A stretch of 64,000 nt of DNA from Hyperoodon ampullatus (Eukaryota > Chordata > Mammalia > Artiodactyla > Ziphiidae). Position 1 is the stretch's first letter; the number at the start of each line of letters is the position of its first letter. A program made the translations under genes and the position numbers. Below are positions 10,470 through 23,217 of this stretch, one piece after another. The notes under the pieces were generated by a model, which was not told the origin of the DNA, did not search any database, and saw only the letters and a list, made by a program, of their open reading frames with translations. The stretch lies in assembly GCA_949752795.1 (NCBI GenBank), contig OX457056.1, positions 174,492,428-174,556,427 on the forward strand. Reading direction: 5' to 3'.

Positions 10470-12744
10470 GAAGTAGGTTTCTTGCTGGGGATTGTAGACT
10501 TAGATCGAGGTTCTCATGTTATAGGATACGATTTCCATATGTATGTGAAATCCTAAATATATCAATTATCAACATAATTTTTCCCTTATCCTCAGCGCTC
10601 TGACAAAATAGAGAAAAGAAACTGTCATGTTAAGGAAAGACCAAGTAACTTCTCAGTGAATGTGGGTGAAAGTGGCCTGCGAACTTCTAGTGATCAGGAT
10701 GGAGGTGTGAGCTGCAATTCTGCCCTCTGGTGAACTCAGGTCAATGAAATCATCAGGAATGATGCATAAAGGTTCCAGCTCACATTCTGACCATTTTTCT
10801 CTAAAGTGGAGATCGTGGAAGTGTCATTTACAAAGGCTTGTTCTAACTTTAATCCTCTTCTGCTTGTATGTGTGCTACCAGGTCATTCGTGTTCCACAGC
10901 AGCGCGGTCTTTCCAGTTGGAGACTGGATCTGTGCAAAGGAATCCTGGACTAAAAGTACCTTGCGCCTGGGTGGACTGTGCCCTGTGAAATTCTCCTGAC
11001 CACCCCTATGGCTGAACCATTCTTGGAATAACCCTTATGTATCCACACATCTCGCAAATCTCTCCAACACTGTAAACCAGAGAACTGTGAACTTGAAATC
11101 TTTGCTATGTCAAAATGACCACAAAAAATGAGGTCGGTTTCTTTAAATCACAGATACCACTTAAATTTGGAAAGTCCAGAAAAGGACTCCGAGTTTTTAC
11201 CACTGTGTGTCGGCCTCAGACTTAAAATGGGAAAAGGCAAACATCTTGGGGCATTTGTCTCTGGCTGAGGGGAGTCCACAACAAATTCTCAACAATTTGG
11301 GAGATGATGGGCAAATAACCTTAGGACCACTGCTGTGAACTAGAAATCCACTTGGTTATTTTGTGGCTGCCAGTAGGAAGGCCCTCCTTCCCTGGCTCTA
11401 CTGTGTTCACCACCCTCAAGGGGAATTTAGAGATAATGAACAATTACAAGCTTTGGAAAGGCAGATTTATAGCCTGATAAATGTCCAAGTAAAAACTGGC
11501 AGGCTTGTTTATCCCGAGAGGGGCATTTGATGTGGAACTCACCCCCTCCACAATCAACAGAAGTTCTTGCCACATGTTCTAAAAGTTAAAAACAGTATCT
11601 CAGTTATCAAAGAAATCCTTGATTTTATACATCTCTGCACAAATACTATAATCCCTAGAAAGCCTAAATATTTACCAGATAAATACTCTAAAGACCTCTC
11701 AAAGTCCATCTTTTTATCCCCTGCTGAACATCAAAGTGCTTCATCTTCCCTGTCTGACTGGCAAGAGACCTTCCCTTTTCCTGCTGACCACAAGGCAATG
11801 TTCTAGGGGGTCTTCAGACATAAGTGGAAACCTTTTTTATGCATTGAGCTATAGGCACGTGGTAGTCTTCAGCCACAGGGTGATGAGACCTCTTCTGCCT
11901 TCCAGTAATGTAATTCTTATAGGTAGCCACATCTTGTATTCAAATTCTGAGTCTGTGGTTTTCTTTTTTATAGCGCTTGTCTACAACAATAGTTAATATC
12001 CCCTGTTTTCCATCTTCCATCTATTGTCATCACACTTCCCTCTTGCTTGTAGATTTCACTGCTCAAACTCTCCCTTTACACCTCCTTCTCTTGTTATCTC
12101 TGGCTCACATAACTTTTTTTCTTCTCCTTCCAGATTTCCCTCCTAGCCTTTGGTTATGGAAATCACCATGAAGTCCTTTCTATCTAACACCATGACTTCC
12201 CTTTCTGCCCTTTCCCAGGTTGGTTTTAAACAAAATTCTCTGCTAAAGGGGCACACTTCTGACAGGTAAGTTTCCTTGTAGATCCCTGAGGATATGGAAT
12301 GAAAATTTTACTTCTAGTTTATCCTTATTTTGAGGATTTGGGGTTCCAGCTTTGGGAGAGAGTATTTCCTATTATTTTCCTTACTTTGGGTGGTCCTGGG
12401 CCTAGTTTCCTATACCTGTAAGGCTGTGACAAATGAAGAATTCATTTTCTAGGATTCAGTGAATGCTCTCCCATGTAAGGCTGGCTCAAGTTCCATTGCT
12501 CTCTGGGTGTCCACCCCTTTTTAGTTTTTGGTCAAAGTGCTACTTACTTTCCATCTAGCCCTTTGATGCTTGGAAGATGATTTTAAAAGCCTGTTATCTT
12601 GAATTTTCAGTTGGTTTCAGAGGAAGCATCAGTTGGTGACCCTTATTATTTACCTGACTGCCCGGCCTGCCATATTACCAGAAAGAGTTCATGACAAGAT
12701 TTTCTGAAGTTCAACCAGACCCCTGTCCTCTAAGAAACCCACCT
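10470..12744. other. Unassigned sequence, mostly unique
   Basis: No gene is supported. Open frames at 10744-10988, 11567-11806 and 11736-12171 are short, overlap and carry no family motif. Some of 11040-11570 may be an old repeat that I cannot name. Confidence 0.5.
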
Positions 12745-13805
12745 TGGTCATGATGTCTTATTTTATTCATTGCTGCATTTGGTTTGCCATCGTTTGGTTT
12801 GGGGTTTTTGCATATGTGTTCATATGTCAGATTTGTCTATAATTTACTTTACTTGAATCATCCTTGCCTAGTATTTGTGTCAAGTATTTAGTCTCACAAA
12901 ATGATTTGGGAATTGTTCCTACTTCTTCTATTCTTTCATATAATTTGTGTAAGATTGAAATAAAAATTAAATAGATGATTACTGTAAAACTGACATAGAG
13001 CTTCTTTGTGGACAGATCTTAAATGAGTGATTTTATTTATTGGTTTTAGGATCATTTAGGTTTTCTATTTCTTTTTCAGTCAGCTCTGGTAATTCAATAT
13101 TTTCTAAAACTTTGTCTTCTCGCTTAAGTTTTAAAATTTGTTGGTTAAGAGTTTTTAAAACCTCATGATGTTTTCATCCATAATGCATCTGTGGTTGTTT
13201 TAAATTTCTAAAGTTATTTATTTGTCCGTTCTCTTTTTCCTGAGTAATCTTTCCAGTGTTTTGTGATTCTTATTAATCTCTTCATATAATTTAATTTTGG
13301 CTGAGTTGAATGTCACTACTACATATTTGTTTTCTAGTATATTAATTTCTTTTCCTATCTTTGATATTTTCTTTTTTAAAAAAAAAACCTTTTGGGTTTA
13401 TTATAGTTCTTTCTTTACTTTCTTATTTTGAATGCTTAAAACCTAATTTTCAAGTTCCTTGTTTTTCTAATGTACATACATTTGGGGCTATAAATTTCCA
13501 TCTAAAAACCACTTTAGCTATATACCTCAACTTCTGATAGTTCGTAGTAGTATTTTAAAATGTTTATTCATTTCCATTTTGATTTCTTTTTGTTCTTGTA
13601 CGTTTTATCTTAATTACATTCTGGTCAACTAATGTGGTTTGACTGGTACTGATTATTTAAAAATATTTGATATTCGCTTTATGATTTGGTACATGTAGAT
13701 TTGTATAAGCATTTCATGTCTTCTCCAATTGTTAAGTGCAATGTTTTACATGTACCCATTAGATCAAGCTTGCTAATTGTGTTGTTTAAATGTCCTCTAT
13801 TCATG
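12745..13805 (-). mobile_element. Ancient L1 fragment (ORF2 region)
   Basis: Degenerate antisense ORF2 can be followed across about 1 kb by typical strings such as ggttttctatttctttttcag, ctgagtaatctttccagtg and ggggctataaatttcc. Order and spacing match the stretch between the RT and endonuclease parts of ORF2. Divergence is high, and all frames are closed. Confidence 0.7.
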
Positions 13806-14471
13806 CAGTTTTTTGTTTTGTTCTGTTTTGTTTTGCCTACTTTAGGCATTGTTGGGGAGGAAACAGTCTTTTCCTTCTACCCATCTTAGTTTCATTGACC
13901 AGGGCTCTGTAAATTAGACTAATAAAATACAGATCAACAAGAGAAAAGAGACAGAAGTTTATTAGCATGTGCATTGTACATACACTTGGGAGCTTTCAGA
14001 GATGAATAACTTCAAAGGGTGACTAGAATTTGGGATCTATGTACCTAACTTAGTAGGGGAAAAGGAGGGGGAGAAAACTTATGGAAAGGCAAATGACTTT
14101 TTGGCAAGATAAATAGGCTCTTAGGAGAATGGATAGAAAAATATGATCGTTTTATAACATGTCTGTCTGGGTGTGCTTGCCACTCTCTCTCCAAGAAGAG
14201 AAGGCTAAGAGTTACTCTGGGAAGGGGATTTATGACGATTGAGCTCTTTTGGGAAGCTCTTCTTTTAGGCATAAAAGAGACTGAAGAAACTCAAATGCCT
14301 TCAGAACAAGATAATTCTTATGTCAAAGTGTCATATTTTGGGGTGGCAAATCCTGATCCTCTTTATAATCAATCATTGAGAGAGATGTCTTAAAATCTCT
14401 CACTATGTTGGTGTACTTGTCAATTTTGTAAGGCAGTTGTAAGTCTACTTTTACATAAAGATTTTATAAAT
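13806..14471. other. Unassigned sequence
   Basis: Contains a (GTTTT)n patch near 13810-13835. The stretch 13930-14300 resembles an old antisense LTR in composition, but I found no boundaries and do not claim one. Confidence 0.4.
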
Positions 14472-14660
14472 CCTTATTTTTTTTCCAATTACAATAGCAT
14501 ACATAATTGTTATAGAAACTTCAAACAATACAGAAATATATAAAAGTTGAGAGTGACTATCTCCAGTATTTTCACATAATCATTGTTACCATTTGGTGTA
14601 CAATTTTTTCCGTAATGTTTTCAAGGTGTGTGCATGTCTGTGTATATGTATTCCTGGAAA
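14472..14660 (-). mobile_element. Ancient L1 3'-end fragment
   Basis: The reverse complement resembles L1M-type 3'UTR text (a wtaacag...ttatctctgg-like region, then ttctgtattgtttgaa and an A-rich end near 14475). Match is from memory and divergent. Confidence 0.5.
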
Positions 14661-15067
14661 GTGTTATTATGTTTTAATTGGGAGACTACATGGGGAAGAT
14701 GTTTAAAAAGGAATGGCTATTTACCATTTCATAAAGGTAATTTTAAAACAAACAAAGTGTAATCCAGAAGTCAGCTGGATTCTTCCAGCTCGTTGAGGAC
14801 TAGATAAATCTAATTTAAACTCAACCTCAAATCCATGTGGAAAACTCTACTTCCTTAGTCTAGATTTCTTTGAATTCCCAGATAACATATATTCTCACAG
14901 CTACTTCTTCCTCTACATTTGTCCTCTCTCTTGTTTTGTTCACAGTCAACCTGAGGTAAAACCCACCTTCTTCCAAATCAACAAAAACAACAATAACAAC
15001 AATCTACTCACACCATTTGTGAGTGCAATAGGCAAAATTGAAGACTGTAGGTAGTGTAGGTGGATTG
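14661..15067. other. Unassigned unique sequence
   Basis: No gene or named repeat is recognised. It contains an (AAC)n-like patch near 14980-15000. Confidence 0.5.
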
Positions 15068-15071
15068 GTTA

Positions 15072-15576
15072 TGATACCAACCAGGGTACTTGGCCTTCCT
15101 TAATCAATAGAAATTGATAAGAGGCCAGACAAGAAATTCAGACAAGGCTTTATTTGGGGCCCCTGCTGCAGCAGGGGGGAGTGAAAACAAATAACAGGTT
15201 CCCTTGCTCACTCCCCAAGCAGGGGTGAGCCGGTCCCTTATATGGGGTGAAGGTAGGGGTGGGTCAAGGTGTTGGGCTGGAGGGGTGGCTTAGGTGGTCT
15301 GCCCATCCCTTTGGTGGTGTTGAGTGCAGGGGGCATGCAGCAGTACCTTGCTTTTGCTCCTGATACCCTGCTGTTTTTGCTCCTGGCTCTTCAGAAGTGG
15401 TAGTTGGGCTTTTTGTATCTTGTTTTCCAGAACTTGCCCCAACTGTGCATGCATGCAGTTATTTTTAGTCCCTTATAGTTTCTTTGTATTTTGTTGCTTG
15501 GGGAGACGTTTGTCCAGGTACAAGCATTGCAGCACTGCAGCAAAGGATCCCAGTTCCTAGGTCTCAGCCTGTCTCA
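15072..15576 (-). mobile_element. Solo LTR, gammaretrovirus-like ERV
   Basis: This is a 505-bp LTR in minus orientation. It starts TG and ends CA, and lies between 4-bp duplications GTTA (15068-15071 and 15577-15580), the size made by gammaretroviral integrases. On the minus strand it has a TATA-like catataagg (about 15236-15246), then a polyadenylation signal AATAAA (about 15150-15155) followed by a typical R/U5 end. No internal viral genes flank it, so the provirus was lost by LTR-LTR recombination. Confidence 0.85.
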
Positions 15577-15580
15577 GTTA

Positions 15581-17559
15581 TAGCAGAGATAGTGGAAGGA
15601 AACAGAGAAGTTTACATGGCAGAGAAGTGAAAATATCAAATGAAATACCAGATAGTACAACCCTGAGCAAGTTCTTCAGCCTCCCCGCCTCTAGCTAACC
15701 CTGCTTCTCTGAGAATTTTTCACCTTGCTAACTTCCCTCTTTCCCTTTATTCCTCTGCCCCAATTTTGCTTCTCATTCCTCTCTCAAACAGGTAAAATTT
15801 TCTCCTCATTTCATGCAGAATTGTTTAACTTTCAGCTCTTTTGAGGTTTGGTCTGGGTCTAACATTCATCCCTTTGCTTCTGACTTTGTCACAAGATATT
15901 TTCCCAAACAAAGGCAGTTTATTCACGAAGAGGAGTTCTGGAACTAGCTGTTAAGATAGTATATCTTTACAACTTTGCAGAAGGAGGAATTTACTCTCAG
16001 AATAAAGAGAAGTTCTTTATTTCAGCAAGTTATTTATTTCAAATAAATTTAACTTTATGATAACCTCCTGATGCAATCCTTCTTTAACTATGAGGACAAA
16101 GTGGCAAAAATTTCACAACAGACTAAAATCACTTATTCAATCAAACAGTTGTTCATCAAAATATATTGAACACCTCCAATCTGTTGGGCATTGTTCTTTC
16201 ATAGGTCTGAGTGAACCACTGGGACAAGCCACCTGTAAAGCTTGGTTACCACTATGACCTTGCACCTCAGAGTATGTGGTGTTCTGTTGGAGAAGGATCT
16301 ATCTCTTGGAAAATATAAGACTTCGGCATGCAGATAATAGAACCATATCCAGATAATAGAAATAACATCTGGCTGAGGATAGGAAGCAAGAGGATGGAAA
16401 CATTCCCTTATTTGGGGGGATCTTTTAATATTTATACTGCTAAGCTATATTATTTCTGGCTATTTTTTACCAAGGACTATATGCAATATGGGGGTATATT
16501 TGCTGCTAGAGGGAAAAGCATTGAATGATCATGACTGTTTTCTTATTGTGATGCTAGCCATTCAAAATTATTTTCCCCTTATTTTGATATGTTATAGCCC
16601 ATTTGCTTAGAAATGATGTCGATAGGGTGGATATTCTTTATGTCTTGGGGGTGAAAGATAATGAAAGGAGAAGTATAGGAGAGTTAATGAAGGGAGAAGG
16701 ATTCAGAGAAGTAATAAAAAGAGAGAGGAGAGTAAGAGAAAATAATAGATGTGATAGGGAAGAGAAAGGTAATTAAGAAACTGAAGAGTGAAAGGGCTTT
16801 TTCCAAAGTATGCTGCTTCCCACAAGGCAGTGTTTCCTCTCTCATCTTGCCCTTCATGCTTGACCATCATGCTCTCATCCCCATGTCATGGTACTCCTAT
16901 ATCAACCTTTTTCCTTTCTCTTGGGCTTATAAATTCCACCGATGGCTTGCACTGCAGACAAAGGGCCTGTTGTCTTCTCTGATGTTCTCTTACATTCTAT
17001 TTCTTGTACAGGTATTTTTGTTTCTTGGTGTCTGGGATCCTTTGACATCTATACTCTTCAGAGCTGACAAACACTGGAAAATTCAATTTCCTTATTCTCA
17101 AAGAACAGGGCTTCCCATTGCATCCATGGAGTCTCATAGTGACCCTTAATTCTGAGTCATGGACCAATTTGTTCCAGAACCACATAGGTTTGCTCAATCA
17201 CACCTTTTTACTATATTTGGTTGTGGACAGCACTTGGTCCTATGAGGGGAAGGTGAGGTTAAAATTGTGTTAGTGGAAAGGATTCATGAGGGGTTTTCAA
17301 ATAAGAATAATATGTGACATAATAATGATATGAGGCCAGAAAATTGCTGTATAAGAAAATGTACAAACTCTGAAATACAGATTAGGTACTAACATATACC
17401 TACAAAGTAATTTCCAATGCATTATCTAATTCAGTTCTCCAAATGTAAGAGTTGTGTTGCGTAAGGATTTGTTTTGCATTAATTTGGCTAAGTTGGAGCT
17501 ATGTTTCTAGAATTTCCTTCCCGGTATGTGGCCCCTGCATACGCCACAAGAGATTTAGA
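15581..17559. other. Unassigned sequence
   Basis: No gene is supported. A weak MIR-like string (ttgaacacctccaatctgttgggcattgttct region) lies near 16170-16200. A purine-rich, GA-skewed patch covers 16660-16790. Frames at 16328-16528 and 16751-17149 have no known motif. Confidence 0.45.
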
Positions 17560-18797
17560 TTTTATTTTTAATTGTGGTTATAAATACATAACATTAAATT
17601 TACCATCTTAAACTTTTTAAAATGGACAGTTCAGCAGTGGTAAGTACAGATCTTCCTCTACTTATGATGGAGTTACATCCCCATAAACCCTATTGTAAGT
17701 TGAAAATGTCATAAGTCGAAAATGCATTGAATACACCTAACCTAATGAACATTCTAGCGTAGCCTAGCATGCCTTAAACGTGCTCAGAACACTTACCTTA
17801 GCCTATAGCTGGGCAAAATCATCTAACACAAAGCTTATTTTACAATAAAGTGTTGAATAGCTCATGTACTTTGTTGAAACTGTTTTGAACTGAAAGTACA
17901 GTGAAAAACAGAATGGTTGTATGGATACAGTATGGTTATAAGTGTATTGGTTGTTTATCTTCATGATTTCCTGGTGGTCACTACCCAGCATGATGAGAGA
18001 GGATAGTAGTGCATATCACCAGCCCAAGGAAAAGATCAAAGTCAAAATTCAAAATATGGTGTCTATTGAATGCATATCACTTTTGTGCCATTATAAAGTT
18101 GAGAAATCATAAGTCAAACCATCATAATTTGGGGACCATATGTTTATTCATCTTGTTGTGCAGCAGTTCTCTAAAACTTCCTCATCTTGTGAAACTGAAA
18201 CTCTATTCTCTTTAAACATTATTCCCACCCCCCAACCCAGTCCTTGGCAATTACCTTTCTACTTTCTATTTCTATGAATTCGACTGCTTTAGACATTTCA
18301 TATGAGTGGAATCATACAGTATTTGTTCTTCTGTGACTGGATTATTTCATGTAGCATAATGTTCTCGACATTCATCCATGCAGTAGCATGTCATAAGATC
18401 TCCTGTTTTTAAGGCTGCATAATGTTTCATTGTATGTATATAATACATTTTCTTTATCCACTCATATGTCGATGGACACTTACGTTGCTTCTACCTCTTG
18501 GCTATTGTGAACAGTGCTGCAATAAACATGGGTGTGCAAATATCTCTTTGAGAACTTGCTTTTGCTTTTTTTTTTGGTTATATACCTAGAAGTGGGATCG
18601 CTGGATCATATGGTAGTTCTATTTTTAAATTTTTTGAGGAGCTTCTGTACTGTTTTTATAGTAGCCGTACCATTTTACATTCCTAACAGGGCTCGAGGGT
18701 TCAAATTCCTCTGTATCATCACCAATATTTGTTTCTGTTCTTTTGATGATGGCCATCCTAATGGGTGTGAGGTGATGTACTCATTGTGGTTTTGATT
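17560..18797 (-). mobile_element. Old L1M fragment, split by a DNA transposon
   Basis: Two pieces, 17560-17646 and 18143-18797, together read as antisense L1M 3'UTR and ORF2 C-terminus: acattaaatttaccatctt, then ccttggcaattacc, ggaatcatacagtatttg, gatggacacttacgttgc, and agtgggatcgctggatcat. They are interrupted at a TA by the element at 17647. Highly diverged. Confidence 0.8.
17647..18142 (+). mobile_element. Tigger-type (pogo-like) nonautonomous DNA transposon
   Basis: About 496 bp with inverted ends: left cctctacttatgatgg, right ccatcataatttgggg, the outer 23 bases pairing imperfectly. It begins right after a TA (17645-17646) as expected for the Tc1/mariner superfamily. The text (aaacgtgctcagaacactta, gggcaaaatcatctaacac) matches a well-known mammalian Tigger/MER element from memory. 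No transposase frame exists. It inserted into the old L1M. The strand is given by convention only. Confidence 0.75.
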
Positions 18798-18887
18798 TGC
18801 CTACAAGAGAATTTTTGTGTGTGATTTGGAGGGTGAAAGTAAAGTAGCAGTCATAATGTTTTTACACTCAAAAGGCCAGTGCAGGTA

Positions 18888-19114
18888 GGGTTGCCAGTAA
18901 AATACAGGATGCCAAGTTAAGTTTGAATTTCAGATAAACAAAAATAATTCTTTAGTATAAGTATGTCCCAATACTGCATGGGACATATTTATATTAAAAA
19001 GGGATTTGTATGCAATATTTAGCACACATTTATACCTAAAAAGTATTTGCTACTTAACTGAACTTCAAATTTAACTGGGCACTCTGTATTTTTATTTGCT
19101 ATATCTGGCAACAC
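18888..19114. mobile_element. Palindromic MITE
   Basis: Nearly the whole 227 bp folds on itself. The left arm starts gggttgccag and includes ccaagttaagtttgaatttc. The right arm mirrors it (gaacttcaaatttaactggg ... ctggcaacac). The centre is gtcccaatactgcatgggac. It is flanked by TA on both sides (18886-18887, 19115-19116). This is a known type of ancient mammalian MITE. I cannot recall its exact name. Confidence 0.7.
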
Positions 19115-19275
19115 TAAGTTTAGGGCACGCAGCACTGTTGTGGGTCACACACACTGATAAGGATTTGTGGGTTCACCCTCTGGCATGAGAATCAGCCAGA
19201 TATGCAGAACCTCTAGCAACTGCCATGTCTCTTCCTTCAGTTTTGCTGACTCTTGGGCCAGGTGTGTATAAAATT

Positions 19276-19370
19276 TAGCTCAAGTGTCCATCAATGGATG
19301 AATGGATAAAGAAAATGTGTCATATACAGCCAGTGGAATATTAGGCAGCTTTAAAAAAAAGTGATGAAGG
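19276..19370 (+). mobile_element. Old L1 ORF2 C-terminal fragment
   Basis: Contains gtgtccatcaatggatgaat, then ggataaagaaaatgtg and cagtggaatattaggcag, which are ORF2 C-terminal coding text with mutations. No tail or duplication is visible. Confidence 0.65.
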
Positions 19371-20435
19371 AAGCAACTTATCCAGTAGTATACCCCCATC
19401 ATTGATGCTGGAGGTGTGGAGACAGTGAAAGACCAGTGTTGGTTCCAGAAAGTCTTGTGGATTCCTCTCAGCCTCAAAGGTTCTTATATGTCCTTATTTC
19501 CTGATTTCATGCTTATCTCCTCTTCTAGACTGCTGAACTTGCTGACTTTGGGCTATAGCAACAGACACAGAAGGAACAGCCTCACTTAGATGGTCTAATC
19601 AGCTCCCTCAACTGTATAAGATAAAATCTCTGGAATAAATCATCTGTCTACCTATATACCTATATCTGTATCTGTATCTCTGTCTCTAACTCTATCTCCC
19701 TCTAGTAATTCTGCTTCTTTGAACAAAACCTGAATGATACAGGCTGAAATGTGTTTTTATACATTTTTATATGAAGACACTGGATCTTAAGATGTTAAGT
19801 ACCTTGTTCAAGGTTATATAACTAGTGAGTGGCAGAAAGAAGCAATACTTGATTTTGGTCTCTCTACCTCTGAAAACCACCATCAGACTAATCTGTCTTA
19901 GGGAATACAGTGGGGCAATCACACATATGTGGAATATTAATTGATTGATGAATGTCACATTCCAAACAAGCAAGGTAATTAATCTAATTCAGCACTAGTG
20001 ATTAGGTCTCATTAATACTATATTTAGTAAGTGAGCATCTAATTTCTTCTAAGAGACATAGATAAATGGGAGAAATTTTTAGAAGACCAACCAGAGAGGG
20101 ATTTAGATGGAGGAAATGTTAATGAAATAATGCAGGCAATGAAGTAGACAACAAAGAAGAGAAGTCCTGCTTGGAGCATAAGGGATAGTAACACAGTTCG
20201 TAGAACTGGGCAGAGAAAAAATTTAAATCCCAGAACACTAACAAAGGATTTTTAGGAGGAACAGGTTCCTTACACATCATCTGCCTCTAGAGAGCTGCAA
20301 GATGTGCTACCATTCGCAAACTAGCAGTTGAACACTCAACTGACTTAAATTATTTCAAATAAGTAAAATGGCCAGCCCAAAGACCTGGCCCCATCACTCC
20401 CTCATTTCATCAATTCTAAGATGCATTTTGTGTTT
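19371..20435. other. Unassigned sequence with weak repeat traces
   Basis: Stretch 19600-19745 (tatctgtatctctgtctc..., then cctgaatgatacagg) resembles the end of an ancient LTR, but support is weak. A MIR-like minus-strand trace lies at 19775-19880 (ttgttcaaggttatataact, then agtgagtggcag). Nothing is supported in the rest. Confidence 0.4.
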
Positions 20436-20735
20436 TTCATGTTTTTTAAAAAATAGACAAGTTTTAGAGCAGTTTTAGGTTTACAGAAAAGTTGAGGGGA
20501 AGGTACAGAGAGTTCCCATATGCCCCCCTCCTCCTCCTCTCCCTCCACCAGAGTGGTTCATTTGTTAGAAGAGATCAGACAACACTGTCATATCATAATC
20601 ACGCGAAGAGTATAATTTACATTAGGGTTTATTCTTGGTGCTGTACATTTTATAGAATAGTTTCACTGCCCTAAACTCCTCTGTACTTCATCTGTTCATT
20701 CCTCTCTAACCCCTGGCCACCACTGAAACTGGAAA
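20436..20735 (-). mobile_element. Old L1M 3'UTR fragment
   Basis: Antisense L1M text: ttagagcagttttaggttta, gtacagagagttcccata, caccagagtggttcattt and acattagggtttattcttgg occur in the expected order. Confidence 0.75.
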
Positions 20736-20859
20736 CCATGAAATTCTTCTTTATGTTTTGACATCTCAGAAATTAGGACGCGTCTTATTTTAAATTGCAC
20801 TCTACCTTTCTCAGTGGAATATAAAATAATGGTGCCTCTTGCAACTGGTGATGTCTTAT

Positions 20860-21525
20860 AATATGTAAAGTATAGTAGTTTTGTGATTTGGGGCAAATTA
20901 AACTCTCTATGCCTCAATTTCCTTATCTCTCTTGTATAAGGCTGTTGTGAGGAGTAAAGGAGAAAACCATATGTGCTTAGAGCGGATTAATTATCTACTG
21001 TCACAATGATGCTGTGTACCAGACCACACCAAAATTTGGAGGCTTAAAGCAATATCCCTTTATTATTTCAGCATGGTGGTTCTGTTGAGCTGGGCGCCTG
21101 GGGTCTCACTCCTGCATCTGTGGCGAGCTGTAGGTGTGTTAGGAAATGTTGTTGATCTTGGCTGGGCTCTCTCACATGTCTGGAGTGTTGACTAGGAGAA
21201 CTCTCTGCATCATGTGTTCATTCATCTCCTGGAAGCTAACCTGGGCTTGTTCTGGTGGCGGCAGAGTTCCCAGAGCTAGCACAGAACAATGTCTGTCGCA
21301 TTCTGTGGGACAAAGCATGTCACAAAACAAACCCAGATTCAGAGGCGGAGGAGATTGGTTCCACCTTGTGACAAGAAGAGCTGCAAAGTCATGTCACAAC
21401 GAGCATGGATATGCGGTGGGACTGGGAAATTGGGGCTGTTTTTGGAATCAATCTACGATAGTCAGTGCCTGGCACACAGTGAGTGCTCAATAAATCTTAC
21501 TTGTTATTATTCTCATCATCATTAA
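20860..21525 (+). mobile_element. MIR SINE split by another old repeat
   Basis: The MIR core is seen at 20860-20981 (gatttggggcaaattaaac, then ctctatgcctcaatttcc and ggctgttgtgagga). The MIR 3' part resumes at 21460 (cagtgcctggcacacagtga, then gctcaataaatctta). The join is where the MIR consensus is continuous (tgcttagag / cagtgcctgg), so the 20982-21459 segment was inserted into it. Confidence 0.65.
20982..21459. mobile_element. Ancient interspersed repeat, possibly hAT type
   Basis: The text (caccaaaatttggaggctta, ggcttgttctggtggcggca, gcaaagtcatgtcacaacga, then ggaatcaatctacgata) resembles a common mammalian repeat that I remember but cannot name safely. It interrupts a MIR. Clear 8-bp duplications were not found. 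Confidence 0.45.
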
Positions 21526-22674
21526 TTAACGAGTTGAACTGGTTTAGTCCAACTTGGTTGAAAGAAAGAGGATGGGTCTACCTTGCAATGAGTGCTTGGA
21601 TGCAGCCCAGGCTGCTGACGTGCCCATCAGATTCTCAAGAGCATGAGGTCTTAGAATATAAAAAATGGAAAGATATTCAAGTCCAATTACTCTCACTTCT
21701 TTATTTTACTGTGGAGAAAAATGAGCTCAAAGGAGGTGAAATTGCTCAAGAAGGCAGAGCAGAAGGGCTTGGACGTCCAATTCCCATGTCAATGCTCTTT
21801 ATCATAAAATGCTTCTTCCCTTCCAAGTATAATGGTGAGAAACAAAAAGTTCTATTTCTTTTAAAATCTACAGCAAAATAAAACTTGAGATAAATATAAA
21901 CTGTAATAAAATAAGCTTTTAAACATACAATCACAGATATATATTTGTTCTTTTTACCATTTTAAATGTAAGCTTTTAGTGTGTTAGAACTTGTAAGTTT
22001 GTTTTAATGATGTCTAAATATTGTATAAACATTAAAATAATTCTCAATTTTAATGACATCTATGTATTTTGTATTTCAAATGCATGCAATAAGTAGATTT
22101 TTTATTGGACTTCAATAATAAATGGCAGTACATGAAATTCAGGTACACTTTTAATGGAGCAGACAAGGATAAATTTTTGTTGGTTTAGAGTTAGAAACAA
22201 TGAAATTAACCATTTAGTATTTTAATACTTAGTAAACCTGGTTTACCATTTCAAAGAACAAAGTCTGTAAGTACACTTAAAATTATTGGACATCAAAGAC
22301 ACTTTGAAAATACTTTTTGTTTAAAAATATATTGGTTTGAAATTCACAAATCCAAGGTAACATGAAAATACTCAGCAAAATGCATTTATTACGTTGTCTC
22401 CTAATAAAAACCACACACACTATACTTGTATTTGTATGACTGTGTATATGTTATTTGCTCACATATACTCAAGTGTACATTTAGTAGAGTTAATAGGAAA
22501 GCACTGGATTTGAATTCAGGAGACTTCTATATGAAGTTGGCAGTTATAAAGCCCTGGGTAGTCACATAAATTCCTTGTATGGAGGAGCATATATTTTAAA
22601 GATTTCTGTGAAGGAGCTGTGTGGATACAGACAATCAGAAGTTCTTGTCTTTCTACAAGATGTGTGTTTTTTTT
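21526..22674. other. Unassigned AT-rich unique sequence
   Basis: No gene or repeat is recognised. A frame at 21483-21881 has no known motif. Confidence 0.5.
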
Positions 22675-23178
22675 GTCTTAATCTTAAAAAAAGTTTTAAT
22701 TGTAGTAAAATACATATATTACAAAATTTATTATCTTAACTATTTTTAAATGCACTGCTCAGTGACATTAAGTGCATTCACTTTGCTGGGCTACCATCAC
22801 CATGATGCATCCACAGAACTCCTGTCATCTTGCAAAACTGGAACTCTGTACCTATTAAACAATAAGCCCTCATTCCCCTTTCCCACGGGTCCTGACAACT
22901 ACCATTTTGCCACCTCTATGAATCTGACTATTCTAGACACCTCATAGAAATGGAGTCATACAGTATTTGTCCTTTTGTGATTGGATTATTTCTTCCAGCA
23001 TAATATCCTCAGGGTTCATCCATGTAGCATGTGCCAGAAATTCCTTATTTTAAAGGGTGAATAGTATTCTATTGCATGTATATACTACATTTTGTTTATC
23101 TATCTGTGGACTTTTGGGTTGTTTCCACCTTTTGGCTATTGAGAATAATGCTGCTCTAAACATGAGTGTACTCTACAA
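22675..23178 (-). mobile_element. Old L1M fragment (3'UTR and ORF2 end)
   Basis: Antisense L1M text runs in order: tgtagtaaaatacatatatt, cttgcaaaactggaactctg, then gtcatacagtatttgtcct, gggttcatccatgtagc and ccttttggctattgagaat. It is the same family as the fragment at 17560-18797. Confidence 0.8.
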
Positions 23179-23217
23179 AATATTTTTGTCTGTGGCATAT
23201 TAAAATTATTCAAGCTG

